The translations under genes were made by a program, and so were the position numbers. The notes beneath the pieces are model-generated. The model saw only the letters and a program-made list of their open reading frames with translations, did not search any database and was not told the origin of the DNA. Shown in pieces: positions 35,592-44,560 of a stretch of DNA of 64,000 nt (the stretch's first letter is position 1; each line of letters begins with the position of its first letter). Origin of the DNA: Musicola paradisiaca NCPPB 2511 (GTDB lineage: Bacteria; Pseudomonadota; Gammaproteobacteria; Enterobacterales; Enterobacteriaceae); the NCBI RefSeq assembly GCF_000400505.1, contig NZ_CM001857.1, positions 1,066,204 through 1,130,203 on the forward strand. The letters are read 5' to 3'.

Positions 35592-37016
35592 TTATTCGCC
35601 TTTGCTATCCAGCGCGGTGGCGATCACGCTGCCCAACGGGGTGGGGTTTTTATCGTTGCGATGGCGAGCGGCGTTGATGGCCCATTTCTCCAGCGCGACC
35701 CGATCTTTCTGGAAGATCATCATGTGGGTCGAACCGCCGAATTCGAAGTGGCCGATTTCGACGCCGCGGGTGATGCTGACCGGTTCGGCGCTCTCTTCAA
35801 CGATAAAGGTGCTGGGTTCGATCACACAGCTGGAGACTTCCACCATGCCGATGCAGATCAGCGCCACGTAGCCGCAGGTCTTGTGCCGGAAGATGAACAC
35901 CGCTCGGGCCGCCACATGGCCGAGGTAGGGCTGTGATTCGGTGCCTTCCCAAGTACCCTGATCTTCGCCTTGCCCCGGACGCTGGGCGAAGTAAGTGCCC
36001 GGCTCAACCCAGGAGCGCACCAGAAAACCGTCCAGCGGCGCGTTCCAGCGATGGTAGTGGGTGGCGGAAAGGAACCCCTGATAGAGCTGGCCGCCTTCGA
36101 ACAGTTTGGCCCATTGTCGTTGCCCGCCGAACAAGTCGAGCAGTGAATAGTGCATGTCCTTGACCCAGAATTTGCTCTCCAGTTTCAGCTTATCGGCATG
36201 GCGCCATGGCGTGGTTTCGCAACCGATGTCTACCTGGGTTTGCGGATCGCCCTGGAAGGGACGCGCGCCGGGCACGAACTGGCGGATAAAGAAATCATTC
36301 CAGCTGGCGAAACCGTAGCCCGGCAGTTTAGGATCGTGCTGCATCTGGTGCCAGACGCCGGCTTGATGCGCGGCTTTGGAGATCCAGGAGCCGGCTTTTT
36401 CCGGCTGCGCGATGTCGAGTTTGTCGAGCGAGGCGCTGCTTTTCAGGAAGCTGTTCCAGGCATCCAGCACCTGGCGGAACTGCTGATTAAAGGTAGCGTC
36501 GTGGAACAGCGCCACGCCGGCTTGCGTGCCCATCGCCACCGCTAAAAAAGCATTCATCGGCGTACCCACCTGTGCGGTGGTGTTGAACGATGGCGAGGTG
36601 GTGATGATTTCGTTGAGGATCTCGAAGAAGCTGTCGTAGCCGTCGATCCAGATGACGTCGCCATCGTCGCTGATTTGCTTGCGGGTGGCTTCGGGCAGAG
36701 AGGCGACATAGGCGTTGGATTGTTCGATCATGCTATTGATCCACATGCGGTAGACGCTGTGGTGAGTCACCCAATTTTTAAAGTTCTGGATCACCGGCTG
36801 CATCGGCGTCAAGGTATTGGCCTGTTTGCGTTTGGCGATATGTTCGCGCAGCGGTATCAGATAGGTGGCGGTGGCCCATACCCGATTAGGCACCCAGAAC
36901 CCCATCTGTATCGGCCCGGCGTTATCCAGGTTCAGCAGGTTGCGCCCGCTGCTTTCGTAATGCGGTTGTTGCTCTGCTTCAGGCGTACTGGCGGTGTGGT
37001 TTTTGCTACGAGTCAT
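35592..37016 (-). CDS. Phosphatidylserine-decarboxylase-like pyruvoyl enzyme (PsiD-like)
   Basis: A 474-residue protein. The C-terminal half matches phosphatidylserine decarboxylases: SATHYHRWNAPLDG with the conserved His, and EIGHFEFGGSTHMMIF, whose G-S is the self-cleavage site that makes the pyruvoyl group. The N-terminal 200 residues (NFKNWVTHHSVYRMWINSMI, WIDGYDSFFEILNEII) resemble the extra domain of the PsiD-like group, which decarboxylates free aromatic amino acids. No membrane anchor is seen, unlike housekeeping Psd. ATG 37016 with GAGAGGAAA upstream is preferred to the longer frame. The substrate is probably an amino acid; pairing with the C69 dipeptidase suggests peptide to amine conversion, which is inference. 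Confidence 0.82.
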   Translation of the reverse strand: MTRSKNHTASTPEAEQQPHYESSGRNLLNLDNAGPIQMGFWVPNRVWATATYLIPLREHIAKRKQANTLTPMQPVIQNFKNWVTHHSVYRMWINSMIEQSNAYVASLPEATRKQISDDGDVIWIDGYDSFFEILNEIITTSPSFNTTAQVGTPMNAFLAVAMGTQAGVALFHDATFNQQFRQVLDAWNSFLKSSASLDKLDIAQPEKAGSWISKAAHQAGVWHQMQHDPKLPGYGFASWNDFFIRQFVPGARPFQGDPQTQVDIGCETTPWRHADKLKLESKFWVKDMHYSLLDLFGGQRQWAKLFEGGQLYQGFLSATHYHRWNAPLDGFLVRSWVEPGTYFAQRPGQGEDQGTWEGTESQPYLGHVAARAVFIFRHKTCGYVALICIGMVEVSSCVIEPSTFIVEESAEPVSITRGVEIGHFEFGGSTHMMIFQKDRVALEKWAINAARHRNDKNPTPLGSVIATALDSKGE

Positions 37017-37528
37017 GGCATTTCCTCTCGATAGAACGTGTCGATGTCGAAAAACTGTGCGTCGAAAAATGCATGTGCGTTGAAAAATGATGCAACCACC
37101 CGAAAAAGCGTCGTACAAGCCAACCGCCGGACTGGCGGCAGCTTCATCTCGTTATGTGTAACCAACGTGCGACCTGGTGGCGTGACGAAAGGAAAGCGAA
37201 GGGTGGCAAGGGGAAGAAGCGCTATGGGGATACCCGTCATACTTCACGTTGCAGGTGCGTTGGCGGTGTCACCTCACGGGCCAACACGTTGCGTTGTTCA
37301 ACACGCGAGCCGGTGGCCCTGCTACTCGAATGCGGTTGGGTATCTGGATGCCGGGTCGTTGCCCGGTGACAACATGCGCTATCCCTGTATTCAAACATAG
37401 GCGTATTCCGGCCGATGGCAAGTTTGCCGCCGGCGTGCGACATGGGGCCAATGAGCAGGCGAAGCGCGCTGGAAACCATTCGGAAATGGGGTGGGGGGTA
37501 TTGGCATGGCGGTGGTTGAGGAGGGACG
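37017..37528. other. 512-bp intergenic region without a supported gene
   Basis: Divergent promoter region between the PSD-like gene and the alpha/beta hydrolase. Short frames occur but none has a ribosome site and family-like sequence. I see no strong palindrome. Confidence 0.5.
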
Positions 37529-38470
37529 GTGAAGATACCTGTAACGATATTGTTTTTACTGTTGTTTTTAAGCAACACCCTGTTGGCCGCGACGTTGCCG
37601 CCGGGGCGGGGAGACATGACGTTTCCACTGCCGGGAACCGGAAAGACAATCACGGTGTTCAGCTATGCGCCGGCGCAGGTTACGCCGCAGACGCCGGTCG
37701 TTTTCGTGCTGACCGGCGTTAAGCGCAATGCCGGCGACTACCGGGATGCCTGGCAAAAAAGCGCCGAAAAAAACCATCTGTTGGTGCTGGTGCCGGCGTT
37801 TACCACGCAGGATTATCCCGGCGTCAATGGCTATAACCTCGGCAATCTGGTCGACGCCGCCACCGGGTTGCCCAATCCCCGGGCTCAGTGGTCATACAGC
37901 GTGATCGAGACGTTGTTTGATGCATTGCGGCAACAGGGCGTCACGCAGCAATCCCGTTATTACCTGTTCGGCAATAGCGCCGGGTGTCAGTTTGTACACC
38001 GTATGCTGACGTTGGTGCCGGAAGCTCATGTCAAAGCGGCTGTCTGCGCCGCCGCAGGGTGGTGGACGCTGACTGACGACAAGGTGGCGTGGCCCTATGG
38101 TTTGGCCCACGCGCCGGTGGCCCGAACCGCTGACGACCTGGCACCGTTGTTTGCGCTCCCGCTGCTGGTGGCGGTGGGGCAACACGACAACAACCCGGCG
38201 CATCCGCTGTTACGGCGCACCGCGCATGCGATGGCGCAGGGCGACAACCGGTTGGCGCGGGCGAGGAATTATTACGCCGTGGCCCGCCAGCAGGCGCAGC
38301 GTCGTCATGAGCCTTTCAACTGGCAATTGTCGATTGTTCCTCATGTGGGGCACAGCGGTTCGAAGATGTCGGTCTGGGCGGCGTCGCAGTTGGCGCATTA
38401 TGAACGCAATGGCACGTTCGATATCCGGGCGGCGGAGGCTTCGACGTCGCCAACGCGGAACACGCCGTGA
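37529..38470 (+). CDS. Secreted alpha/beta hydrolase (esterase-like)
   Basis: A 313-residue protein with a clear Sec signal peptide (IPVTILFLLLFLSNTLLAA, cleavage after about residue 20). The nucleophile elbow is FGNSAGCQF (G-N-S-A-G), the acid may be in VAVGQHDNNPAHP and the catalytic His in VPHVGHSGS. The fold resembles esterase/PHB-depolymerase-like hydrolases acting in the periplasm or outside the cell. In a plant pathogen a plant-polymer ester is a plausible substrate, but this is not shown. The stop codon is followed directly by a 15-bp tandem repeat array. Confidence 0.82.
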   Translation: MKIPVTILFLLLFLSNTLLAATLPPGRGDMTFPLPGTGKTITVFSYAPAQVTPQTPVVFVLTGVKRNAGDYRDAWQKSAEKNHLLVLVPAFTTQDYPGVNGYNLGNLVDAATGLPNPRAQWSYSVIETLFDALRQQGVTQQSRYYLFGNSAGCQFVHRMLTLVPEAHVKAAVCAAAGWWTLTDDKVAWPYGLAHAPVARTADDLAPLFALPLLVAVGQHDNNPAHPLLRRTAHAMAQGDNRLARARNYYAVARQQAQRRHEPFNWQLSIVPHVGHSGSKMSVWAASQLAHYERNGTFDIRAAEASTSPTRNTP

Positions 38471-38575
38471 TGCGGTAGGTGTTAATGCGATAGGTGTTAA
38501 TGCGATAGGTGTTAATGCAATAGGCGTTAATGCGGCAGAGGTTAATGCGGTAGAGATTAATGCGTCGAGTGCCAA
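38471..38575. repeat. Tandem 15-bp repeat array
   Basis: Six copies of a TGCGATAGGTGTTAA-like unit, with a degenerate seventh (38561-38575), start at the base after the hydrolase stop codon. Units 2 and 3 are identical; the outer ones differ at a few bases. In one forward frame the array encodes a five-residue period (IGVNA). Slippage would change the copy number without disturbing the upstream gene. Confidence 0.92.
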
Positions 38576-38640
38576 CGTAAGGGGCGGCTCCAGGCGGCGC
38601 ATCCCCCTACGTTGAACACGGGATTACCGGTTTTGCCGCA

Positions 38641-39630
38641 TCAGTGCGGGGCGATACGGCGCACCGGCGCGTTCTGACGGTTTTCCCACAACGAGGTCAG
38701 GCCGCGTTGCAAGGCGATAAAGATGAACAGCAGAATGCCGATGGCGATTTTGGTCCACCAGGAGCTGAGCGTACCGTCGAAATTGATGTAGGTCTGAATC
38801 AGCCCCTGGATCGCCACGCCGAACAACGTGCCCAGCACGGTGCCGACGCCGCCGCTCAGCAGCGTGCCGCCGATGACCACCGAGGCGATGGCGTCCAGTT
38901 CGACCCCGACGCCCGCCAGCGCATAGCCCGCCGAGGTATAGAGCGAGAACACGATGCCGGCCAGCGTCGCCAGCCCAGTAGACAGCATGTAGATGCGCAG
39001 GGTGGTGCTGCGGGTGGAGATGCCCATCAGGTTGGCGGAGGTGCTGTTGCCGCCGATGGCGTAAACCTGATTGCCGAAGCGCGTGTGTCGCGCCAGTACG
39101 ATGCCGAGTACGACAATCAGTAGCATCAGCAGCCCCATGGCGCTCAGACGGCCGCCGCCGGGAATGCGCCACGCCAGCGACGAGAGCGTGTCGTAAATCG
39201 GATGGTTGATTGGCAACGACTCTTCGGACACCAGATAGCTGGCGCCGCGCAGGAAGAACATTCCCGCCAGCGTGATGATAAACGCCGGGATTTTAAGCGC
39301 GTCGATCAACCACCCCATGAACGCGCCGAAGGCGCAGCCCATCAGCAGGATCAGCGGAAAGGCGACCAGCGGCGAGAGCCCCCAGGCGCCGATCGCCTTG
39401 GCCAGAAACACGCCGGTGAAGGCAATGACCGAGCCCACCGACAGGTCGATGCCGCCGGATAGGATCACAAAAGTCATGCCGACGGCGATGATCCCCAGGA
39501 ATGCATTGTCGGTGAGGATATTGCAGATCACCCGCGTAGAGGCGAAGCCGGGAAAGCGGGTCAGGCAGTAGAGGTAGCCCAGCACGAACACCGCCAGGGT
39601 GATCATCAGGGGGAGGTTACGCTTTATCAT
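38641..39630 (-). CDS. yjfF: Galactofuranose ABC transporter permease YjfF
   Basis: A 329-residue inner-membrane permease nearly identical in pattern to E. coli YjfF: MIKRNLPLMITLAVFVLGYL at the start, DNAFLGIIAVGMTFVILSGGIDLSVGS and VELDAIASVVIGGTLLSGGVGTV in the core. With YtfT it forms the channel of the galactofuranose importer. The start at 39630 overlaps ytfT by 14 bases; the frame itself is open to 39660. It is the last gene of the leftward ytfQ-ytfR-ytfT-yjfF operon. Confidence 0.95.
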   Translation of the reverse strand: MIKRNLPLMITLAVFVLGYLYCLTRFPGFASTRVICNILTDNAFLGIIAVGMTFVILSGGIDLSVGSVIAFTGVFLAKAIGAWGLSPLVAFPLILLMGCAFGAFMGWLIDALKIPAFIITLAGMFFLRGASYLVSEESLPINHPIYDTLSSLAWRIPGGGRLSAMGLLMLLIVVLGIVLARHTRFGNQVYAIGGNSTSANLMGISTRSTTLRIYMLSTGLATLAGIVFSLYTSAGYALAGVGVELDAIASVVIGGTLLSGGVGTVLGTLFGVAIQGLIQTYINFDGTLSSWWTKIAIGILLFIFIALQRGLTSLWENRQNAPVRRIAPH

Positions 39631-40639
39631 GATGGCGGGCCTTCCTGAACAGGGAAACAACGCTGGGCGACTGAACGATCAGCACGCACAGCACCACGAT
39701 GGATTTCACCACCTGATTCAGTTCCGACGGGAAGCCGGACAGCAGAATCCCGGTGTTCATGCCCTGAATGATCAGCGCACCCACCACCGACAACACCAGA
39801 TTGAAGCGCCCGCCCATCAGCGAACCGCCGCCGATCACCACGGCGAGGATGGCGTCCATCTCCAGCCACAGCCCGGCATTGTTGGCGTCGGCGCCGCGAA
39901 TATCGGCGGCGACGATCACCCCGGCGATGGCGGCGCACAAGCCGCTCAGCACATAGGTCATCACCACCATGGTGCGGGTGCTGACCCCGGCGTTTTTCGC
40001 CGCGCGGATGTTGATCCCCACCGCTTCGATGAACAGACCTAGCGCGGTTTTGCGCGCCAGCAGCCAGAACAGGCACAGGGTCGCCAGCGCGATGATCACC
40101 GGCGTCGGGAAATAGAACAGCGCGCCGCTGCCGATCCAGGCCAGTGGCGGCGAGTTAAAGGTGACGATTTGCCCGGCGGTGATCAATTGGGCGATGCCGC
40201 GTCCGGCTACCATCAGGATCAGGGTCGCGACGAACGGCTGAATGCGCAGCAGCGCCACCAGAATACCGTTCCACAACCCGGCCAGCATGCCGACGCCCAG
40301 CGCCGCCAGCAGCACCTGCGCCAGTGTGTAACCTTGTACCGTTAGCGCCGCCGCTACCGCACCGGCGATAGCCATCACCGCCCCCACCGACAGGTCGATG
40401 CCGCCGGTGGCGATGACCAGCGTCATGCCGATAGCCAGCAGCGCCACCGGCGCGGCGCGGTTAAGGATATCGATCGGGCTGCCGAACAGGCGGCCGTCCT
40501 GCACCACAATCTGAAAAAAGTGACTGGAAACCAGACTGTCCACCAACAGAATCAGCAGCAGGGCGGCGATTTGCGGCATCCCCTGCGGCCAGCGAAACGG
40601 CGGTTTATTCGGGCCCGGATTGGCGAGTGAACGAGGCAT
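39617..40639 (-). CDS. ytfT: Galactofuranose ABC transporter permease YtfT
   Basis: A 340-residue permease of the ribose/galactofuranose ABC family. It has about ten hydrophobic helices and the conserved stretches ALLAIGMTLVIATGGIDLSVGAVMAIAG and LEMDAILAVVIGGGSLMGGRFNL. The N-terminus MPRSLANPGPNKPPFRWP is cytoplasmic. The start at 40639 lies 13 bases after the ytfR stop. It functions with YjfF, YtfR and the binding protein YtfQ. Confidence 0.94.
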   Translation of the reverse strand: MPRSLANPGPNKPPFRWPQGMPQIAALLLILLVDSLVSSHFFQIVVQDGRLFGSPIDILNRAAPVALLAIGMTLVIATGGIDLSVGAVMAIAGAVAAALTVQGYTLAQVLLAALGVGMLAGLWNGILVALLRIQPFVATLILMVAGRGIAQLITAGQIVTFNSPPLAWIGSGALFYFPTPVIIALATLCLFWLLARKTALGLFIEAVGINIRAAKNAGVSTRTMVVMTYVLSGLCAAIAGVIVAADIRGADANNAGLWLEMDAILAVVIGGGSLMGGRFNLVLSVVGALIIQGMNTGILLSGFPSELNQVVKSIVVLCVLIVQSPSVVSLFRKARHHDKA

Positions 40640-40652
40640 CACAGGATCCTCC

Positions 40653-42158
40653 TTATGCTGCAATGGCATTCATGATGGCGGCGACCGACAGCTGTCCGAG
40701 CGGCAATTCGGCAATTTGCTGGCGATCACGCATGATCAGCACGCGGTCGGCATATCCCACCAGCTCCTCCAGTTCCGATGAGATCACCAGCAGCGCCAGC
40801 CCGTTGGCGCACAGGCTTTCGATCAGCCGGATGATTTCCGCATGCGCCCCGACGTCGATGCCGCGCGTGGGCTCATCAAGGATCAGAAATTGTGGTTTGG
40901 TCAGCAGCCAGCGCGACAGCAGCACTTTCTGTTGGTTGCCGCCGGATAGCAGTTCGACGGGTTGTTCGGCGCCCGGCGTGCGGATACCCAGTTGGCGGAT
41001 AAAACGCTCGGCGATGGCCGACTGTTCCCGGCGCGGGATCGGGCGTAGCCAGCCACGCTGGGCCTGTAGCGCCAGAATGATATTTTCCCGCACCGAGGCG
41101 GCGGCGATGAGGCCGTCGGTTTTGCGGTCTTCCGGGCAGAAACCGATGCCGAGGCAAGAGGCCTGATGGGGCGAGCGCAATGTCTGCGGTTTGCCTTTGA
41201 CGACGGCGTTGCCGCTATCGGCGGGACGAATGCCGAAGATGACCTCGGCGGTTTCGGTGCGACCGGAACCGAGCAGCCCGGCCAGCCCGACGATTTCGCC
41301 GGGACGTACCGCCAGGTTAAACGGCTGAATAACGCCTTTCTTACCGTAGCCGCTGAATGCCACCACTGGTTTGTCGCTGAGCAGGGTGCGTCCGGCGCGT
41401 TGCAGGGCGTTCTGTTCCAGCTCGCGCCCGAGCATCATTTTTACCAGTTCGATCTGCGGCAGCGACGCGGTTTCGCAGGTGCCGACAAATGCGCCGTTGC
41501 GCAGTACGGTAATGCGATCCGTGACCTGATAGACCTGGTCGAGAAAGTGAGTGATGAAAATCAGGCTGACGCCCTGATCGCGCAACTGGCGCATCAGGGT
41601 AAACAGCATGTCCACCTCTTTGGTATCAAGACTGGCCGTCGGCTCATCAAGAATCAGCACCTTGGCGGACAGGTCGATGGCGCGACAGATAGCGACGATC
41701 TGCTGCATCGCCACCGAAAAGCGGTTCAGCGGTTCGCGCACATCGAGTTCAAAACCGTAGGAGGACATCAGCGCGGCGGCGCGGCGTTCCATCTCACGGC
41801 GTTGCAGCAGCCCGAACCGGCGCGGTTCCCGGCCGATAAACAGGTTGTCCGCCACCGACATGTTGGGCAACAGGTTGACTTCCTGATAGACGGTGCCGAT
41901 CCCCAATTGTTGGGCATGCGCGGTATTTTTCGGCGAGATGGGACGCCCTTCCAGATAAATGGCGCCCGCGTCGCGTTGGTATACGCCGGTGAGCGTTTTG
42001 ATCAGGGTGGATTTTCCGGCGCCGTTTTCACCCAGCAGCGCCATGATTTCACCGCGCCGCAGGCTGAAATCGACATTATCCAGCGCCTTGACGCCGGGGA
42101 AGGTTTTGCTGAGCCCCGCGGTGCGTAGAATGATGTCCTGACTGTCGAAGCTGTTCAT
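40653..42158 (-). CDS. ytfR: Galactofuranose ABC transporter ATPase YtfR
   Basis: A 501-residue ATPase with two ABC domains, as usual for sugar importers of the RbsA/AraG/YtfR type. The first domain has Walker A GENGAGKST and Walker B LILDEPTASLD; the second has a degenerate P-loop GLLGSGRTE, signature LSGGNQQK and LILDEPTRGID. Between the domains is VVAFSGYGKKGVIQPF. It drives the YtfT/YjfF channel. Length agrees with E. coli YtfR (500). Confidence 0.95.
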   Translation of the reverse strand: MNSFDSQDIILRTAGLSKTFPGVKALDNVDFSLRRGEIMALLGENGAGKSTLIKTLTGVYQRDAGAIYLEGRPISPKNTAHAQQLGIGTVYQEVNLLPNMSVADNLFIGREPRRFGLLQRREMERRAAALMSSYGFELDVREPLNRFSVAMQQIVAICRAIDLSAKVLILDEPTASLDTKEVDMLFTLMRQLRDQGVSLIFITHFLDQVYQVTDRITVLRNGAFVGTCETASLPQIELVKMMLGRELEQNALQRAGRTLLSDKPVVAFSGYGKKGVIQPFNLAVRPGEIVGLAGLLGSGRTETAEVIFGIRPADSGNAVVKGKPQTLRSPHQASCLGIGFCPEDRKTDGLIAAASVRENIILALQAQRGWLRPIPRREQSAIAERFIRQLGIRTPGAEQPVELLSGGNQQKVLLSRWLLTKPQFLILDEPTRGIDVGAHAEIIRLIESLCANGLALLVISSELEELVGYADRVLIMRDRQQIAELPLGQLSVAAIMNAIAA

Positions 42159-42257
42159 GCGCTATCTCCCTTGGTGATGGCCGGAGATGTGAATGGCCGT
42201 TGCGTCCCGCCGCGGTGCGTTGGCACGCGGGGCGGGACGAGGGGGGACGACGGTCGG

Positions 42258-43214
42258 TTAATATCCCATGTTCTTTTTCTTATCGAGTTCGGCCTGCGCG
42301 CTGCCAGGCTGGAACAGGGTTGAGGGGGTCAGAATCAGTTTCGGCGGCACGATGCCGTCCTTTTTGTATTTCTCCAGCGCATCGAACGCCGGGCCGGCCA
42401 TATTCGGCGTCAGTTCGACGGAAACGTTGGCTTCGCCGGCCAGCATGGCGCGGAAGATATCCGGCACGCCGTCGATCGAACCGGTCAGAATGTCTTTGCC
42501 CGGTTTCAGGCCGGCTTCCTTAATCGCCTGAATGGCGCCGATGACCATATCGTCGTTATGGGCGAAGACCATGCAGATATTTTTGCCGTTATTTTCCGAC
42601 TTGATGAAACTCTCCATGACTTGTTTCCCGCCGCTGCGGGTGAAATCGCCGGATTGGGAGCGAATGATTTTGATATTCGCGGCGTTGGCGACGGTCTGTT
42701 CAAACCCTTTTTTCCGGTCGATGGCGACGCTGGCGCCGACCGTGCCTTCCAACTGCACGACATTACAGGTTTTCCCGTTTTCGGTTTTAATCAGCCAGTC
42801 GGCGATCAGCGCGCCTTCCTTGATATTGTCGGCGCGTACCGTGGTGAGATAGAGCGAGTTGTCTTTAACGTCGATGCCGCGATCCAGCAGGATGACCGGA
42901 ATTTTGGCGTCTTTGGCTTCTTTCAGCACCGGCTCCCAGCCGGTTGCCACCACCGGCGCGATGAAGATGGCGTCGACGCCTTGCGCGATGAAAGAGCGAA
43001 CGGCTTTAATCTGGTTTTCCTGTTTCTGCTGCGCGTCGGCGATCTTCAGCGTAATTCCCCGCGTTTTCGCCTGTTCTTTGGCGACCGTGGTTTCCGCCGC
43101 GCGCCAGCCGGATTCGGAACCTACCTGCGAGAATCCTACCGTCAGGGGGGCAGCCAGAGCCACAGACGACATGGACGCACAAATGGCTGAAGCTAATACT
43201 AAGCGTTTCCACAT
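42258..43214 (-). CDS. ytfQ: Galactofuranose-binding periplasmic protein YtfQ
   Basis: A 318-residue periplasmic binding protein with a Sec signal peptide (RLVLASAICASMSSVALA, cleaved after residue 21). The mature sequence starts APLTVGFSQVGSESGWRAAET, as in E. coli YtfQ, and continues with the two-lobed PBP fold (GVDAIFIAPVVATGWEPVLKEA, ILLDRGIDVKDNSLY, MVFAHNDDMVIGAIQAI). It captures galactofuranose, possibly also galactopyranose. It is the first gene of the operon; the promoter lies in the region 43215-43330. Confidence 0.95.
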   Translation of the reverse strand: MWKRLVLASAICASMSSVALAAPLTVGFSQVGSESGWRAAETTVAKEQAKTRGITLKIADAQQKQENQIKAVRSFIAQGVDAIFIAPVVATGWEPVLKEAKDAKIPVILLDRGIDVKDNSLYLTTVRADNIKEGALIADWLIKTENGKTCNVVQLEGTVGASVAIDRKKGFEQTVANAANIKIIRSQSGDFTRSGGKQVMESFIKSENNGKNICMVFAHNDDMVIGAIQAIKEAGLKPGKDILTGSIDGVPDIFRAMLAGEANVSVELTPNMAGPAFDALEKYKKDGIVPPKLILTPSTLFQPGSAQAELDKKKNMGY

Positions 43215-43875
43215 ATGAATTGTCCTCTCGGGTCATGATTGGCAAGACGTCGTAGAGTGCGTCCCGCAATAAAATTTGATGCTTGCGGTGCTTATTTCAC
43301 TGTAGGGCGCAATCTCATCAATGAGTGGCTTTCGTATCCGATGGCGGCGTGAATGCCGGCCAGTGTGATTCGGATGCGAAGGCGATGACGCAGGTTTTCT
43401 CCTGTAGGGCGGTGAGTCATAACAAAACAGTAGTTTTTACCGGCGCGAGAGGTCAGGGATTATTCGCTGATCTTATGGATAAAATGGCCGTTACCGGGGA
43501 ATTTGTGACCGCAAGCAAATATTGTTTTCGGTCATTTTCCCGGGGAAATCGGGGATAATCGGCGTCAGGCGGCATGCCGGCTATGTTTTTAATTACAGGC
43601 TGATTCTCGTGCGGTTGAGGGGGAATACGCCATGACGATGAACCGCTATTTCATTCCTGATGTTGTCGGTAATGCGTCTGGAATATGGATAAATGGTTTC
43701 TGGTTTCTGTTCTCCGGGAAATCATGCGTACCGGTCGATACGCATGATTTCCGGCGATGTGGCGGCGTCATGGCCGGGAAATGATCCGGCGGCGTTATGC
43801 ATTATTCCGGGGCGCGATTGCGCTCGTGCTCCGGAATATCAGCCAGCCATCGACCTGCCATGACGGCATCGACGT
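43215..43875. other. 661-bp intergenic region upstream of ytfQ
   Basis: No supported gene. It must hold the ytfQ promoter near 43220-43310. A long hairpin is annotated separately. Short frames here lack family-like sequence. Confidence 0.5.
43717..43752. other. Long perfect hairpin downstream of no obvious gene
   Basis: GGAAATCATGCGTA pairs perfectly with TACGCATGATTTCC over an 8-base loop, a 14-bp stem. There is no T-run on either side. It could be a bidirectional terminator-like structure between ytfQ and the PEBP gene or a binding site. Confidence 0.5.
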
Positions 43876-44445
43876 TTATCGGCCGTAATAGGCAGTGAAG
43901 CTGGCTTTATCCAGCGTGCTGGCGTTGATCATGTAACCCCCCAGCGCCGGGGTGGCATCTGTGGGAATGTCCAGCGTTTTAGTGTTCAGCGCATAGACGG
44001 TGAAAATGTAGCGATGCGGGTGATCTCCTTTCGGCGGGCAGACGCCGCCCCAGGCTGCGACGCCGTAGTCGATGCGCAACTGGCGCGCGCCGGCCGGCAG
44101 TTGCTTGCCGCCGACATCGCCGGCGTTAGCCGCCAGACGGTGAGTGCCGGCCGGAATATTGACCACCATCCAGTGCCACCAGCCGGAACCGGTCGGCGCA
44201 TCCGGGTCGTAAACCGTGACTGCAAAGCTCTGGGTGCCGGCGGGGGCGCTATGCCAGGCCAGCGGCGGCGACTGGTTTTTCCCGCTGCAACCGAAGCCGT
44301 TGAATTCATCACTGGCGGGCAGGGTGCTGTCGGCGGGGATCGCCGGGCTGGAGAGCGTCAGGCTTGCAGCGTGCGCGCTGGTCGCCAGCGCCAGACCGGC
44401 CAGCAGTGCCATTCGGGGGAAGCGGTGTCGGGTCTGTCTTTTCAT
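43876..44445 (-). CDS. YbhB/YbcL-type PEBP family protein, exported
   Basis: A 189-residue protein with a signal peptide (RFPRMALLAGLALATSAHAA). The mature part has the phosphatidylethanolamine-binding/Raf kinase inhibitor-like signatures: NGFGCSGKNQSPPLAWHSAP, VTVYDPDAPTGSGWWHWMVVNIPAG, GVCPPKGDHPHRYIFTVYAL. E. coli YbcL-like proteins are periplasmic; the ligand is not known. It is divergent from an AraC-type regulator across 115 bases, so that regulator may control it. Confidence 0.9.
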   Translation of the reverse strand: MKRQTRHRFPRMALLAGLALATSAHAASLTLSSPAIPADSTLPASDEFNGFGCSGKNQSPPLAWHSAPAGTQSFAVTVYDPDAPTGSGWWHWMVVNIPAGTHRLAANAGDVGGKQLPAGARQLRIDYGVAAWGGVCPPKGDHPHRYIFTVYALNTKTLDIPTDATPALGGYMINASTLDKASFTAYYGR

Positions 44446-44560
44446 GGGGGTTTCCTGTGTCTCGTGTTAGGCTGAATCCCATGTTAGCGCTGCGCCGAAT
44501 GCGTCGTTGTTCCGGTTCGCGCAACCTCTGTTCCATTTTCATCATTAGCGATCTGCCCGC

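Noticed and set aside
38471..38575. CRISPR-like array
   Set aside because: Units are 15 bp and contiguous without spacers; no cas genes are in the window.
38097..38615. Forward frame with IGVNA pentapeptide repeats overlapping the esterase gene
   Set aside because: Most of it overlaps the esterase out of frame; the repeats come from the DNA tandem array, so a pentapeptide-repeat protein is not supported.
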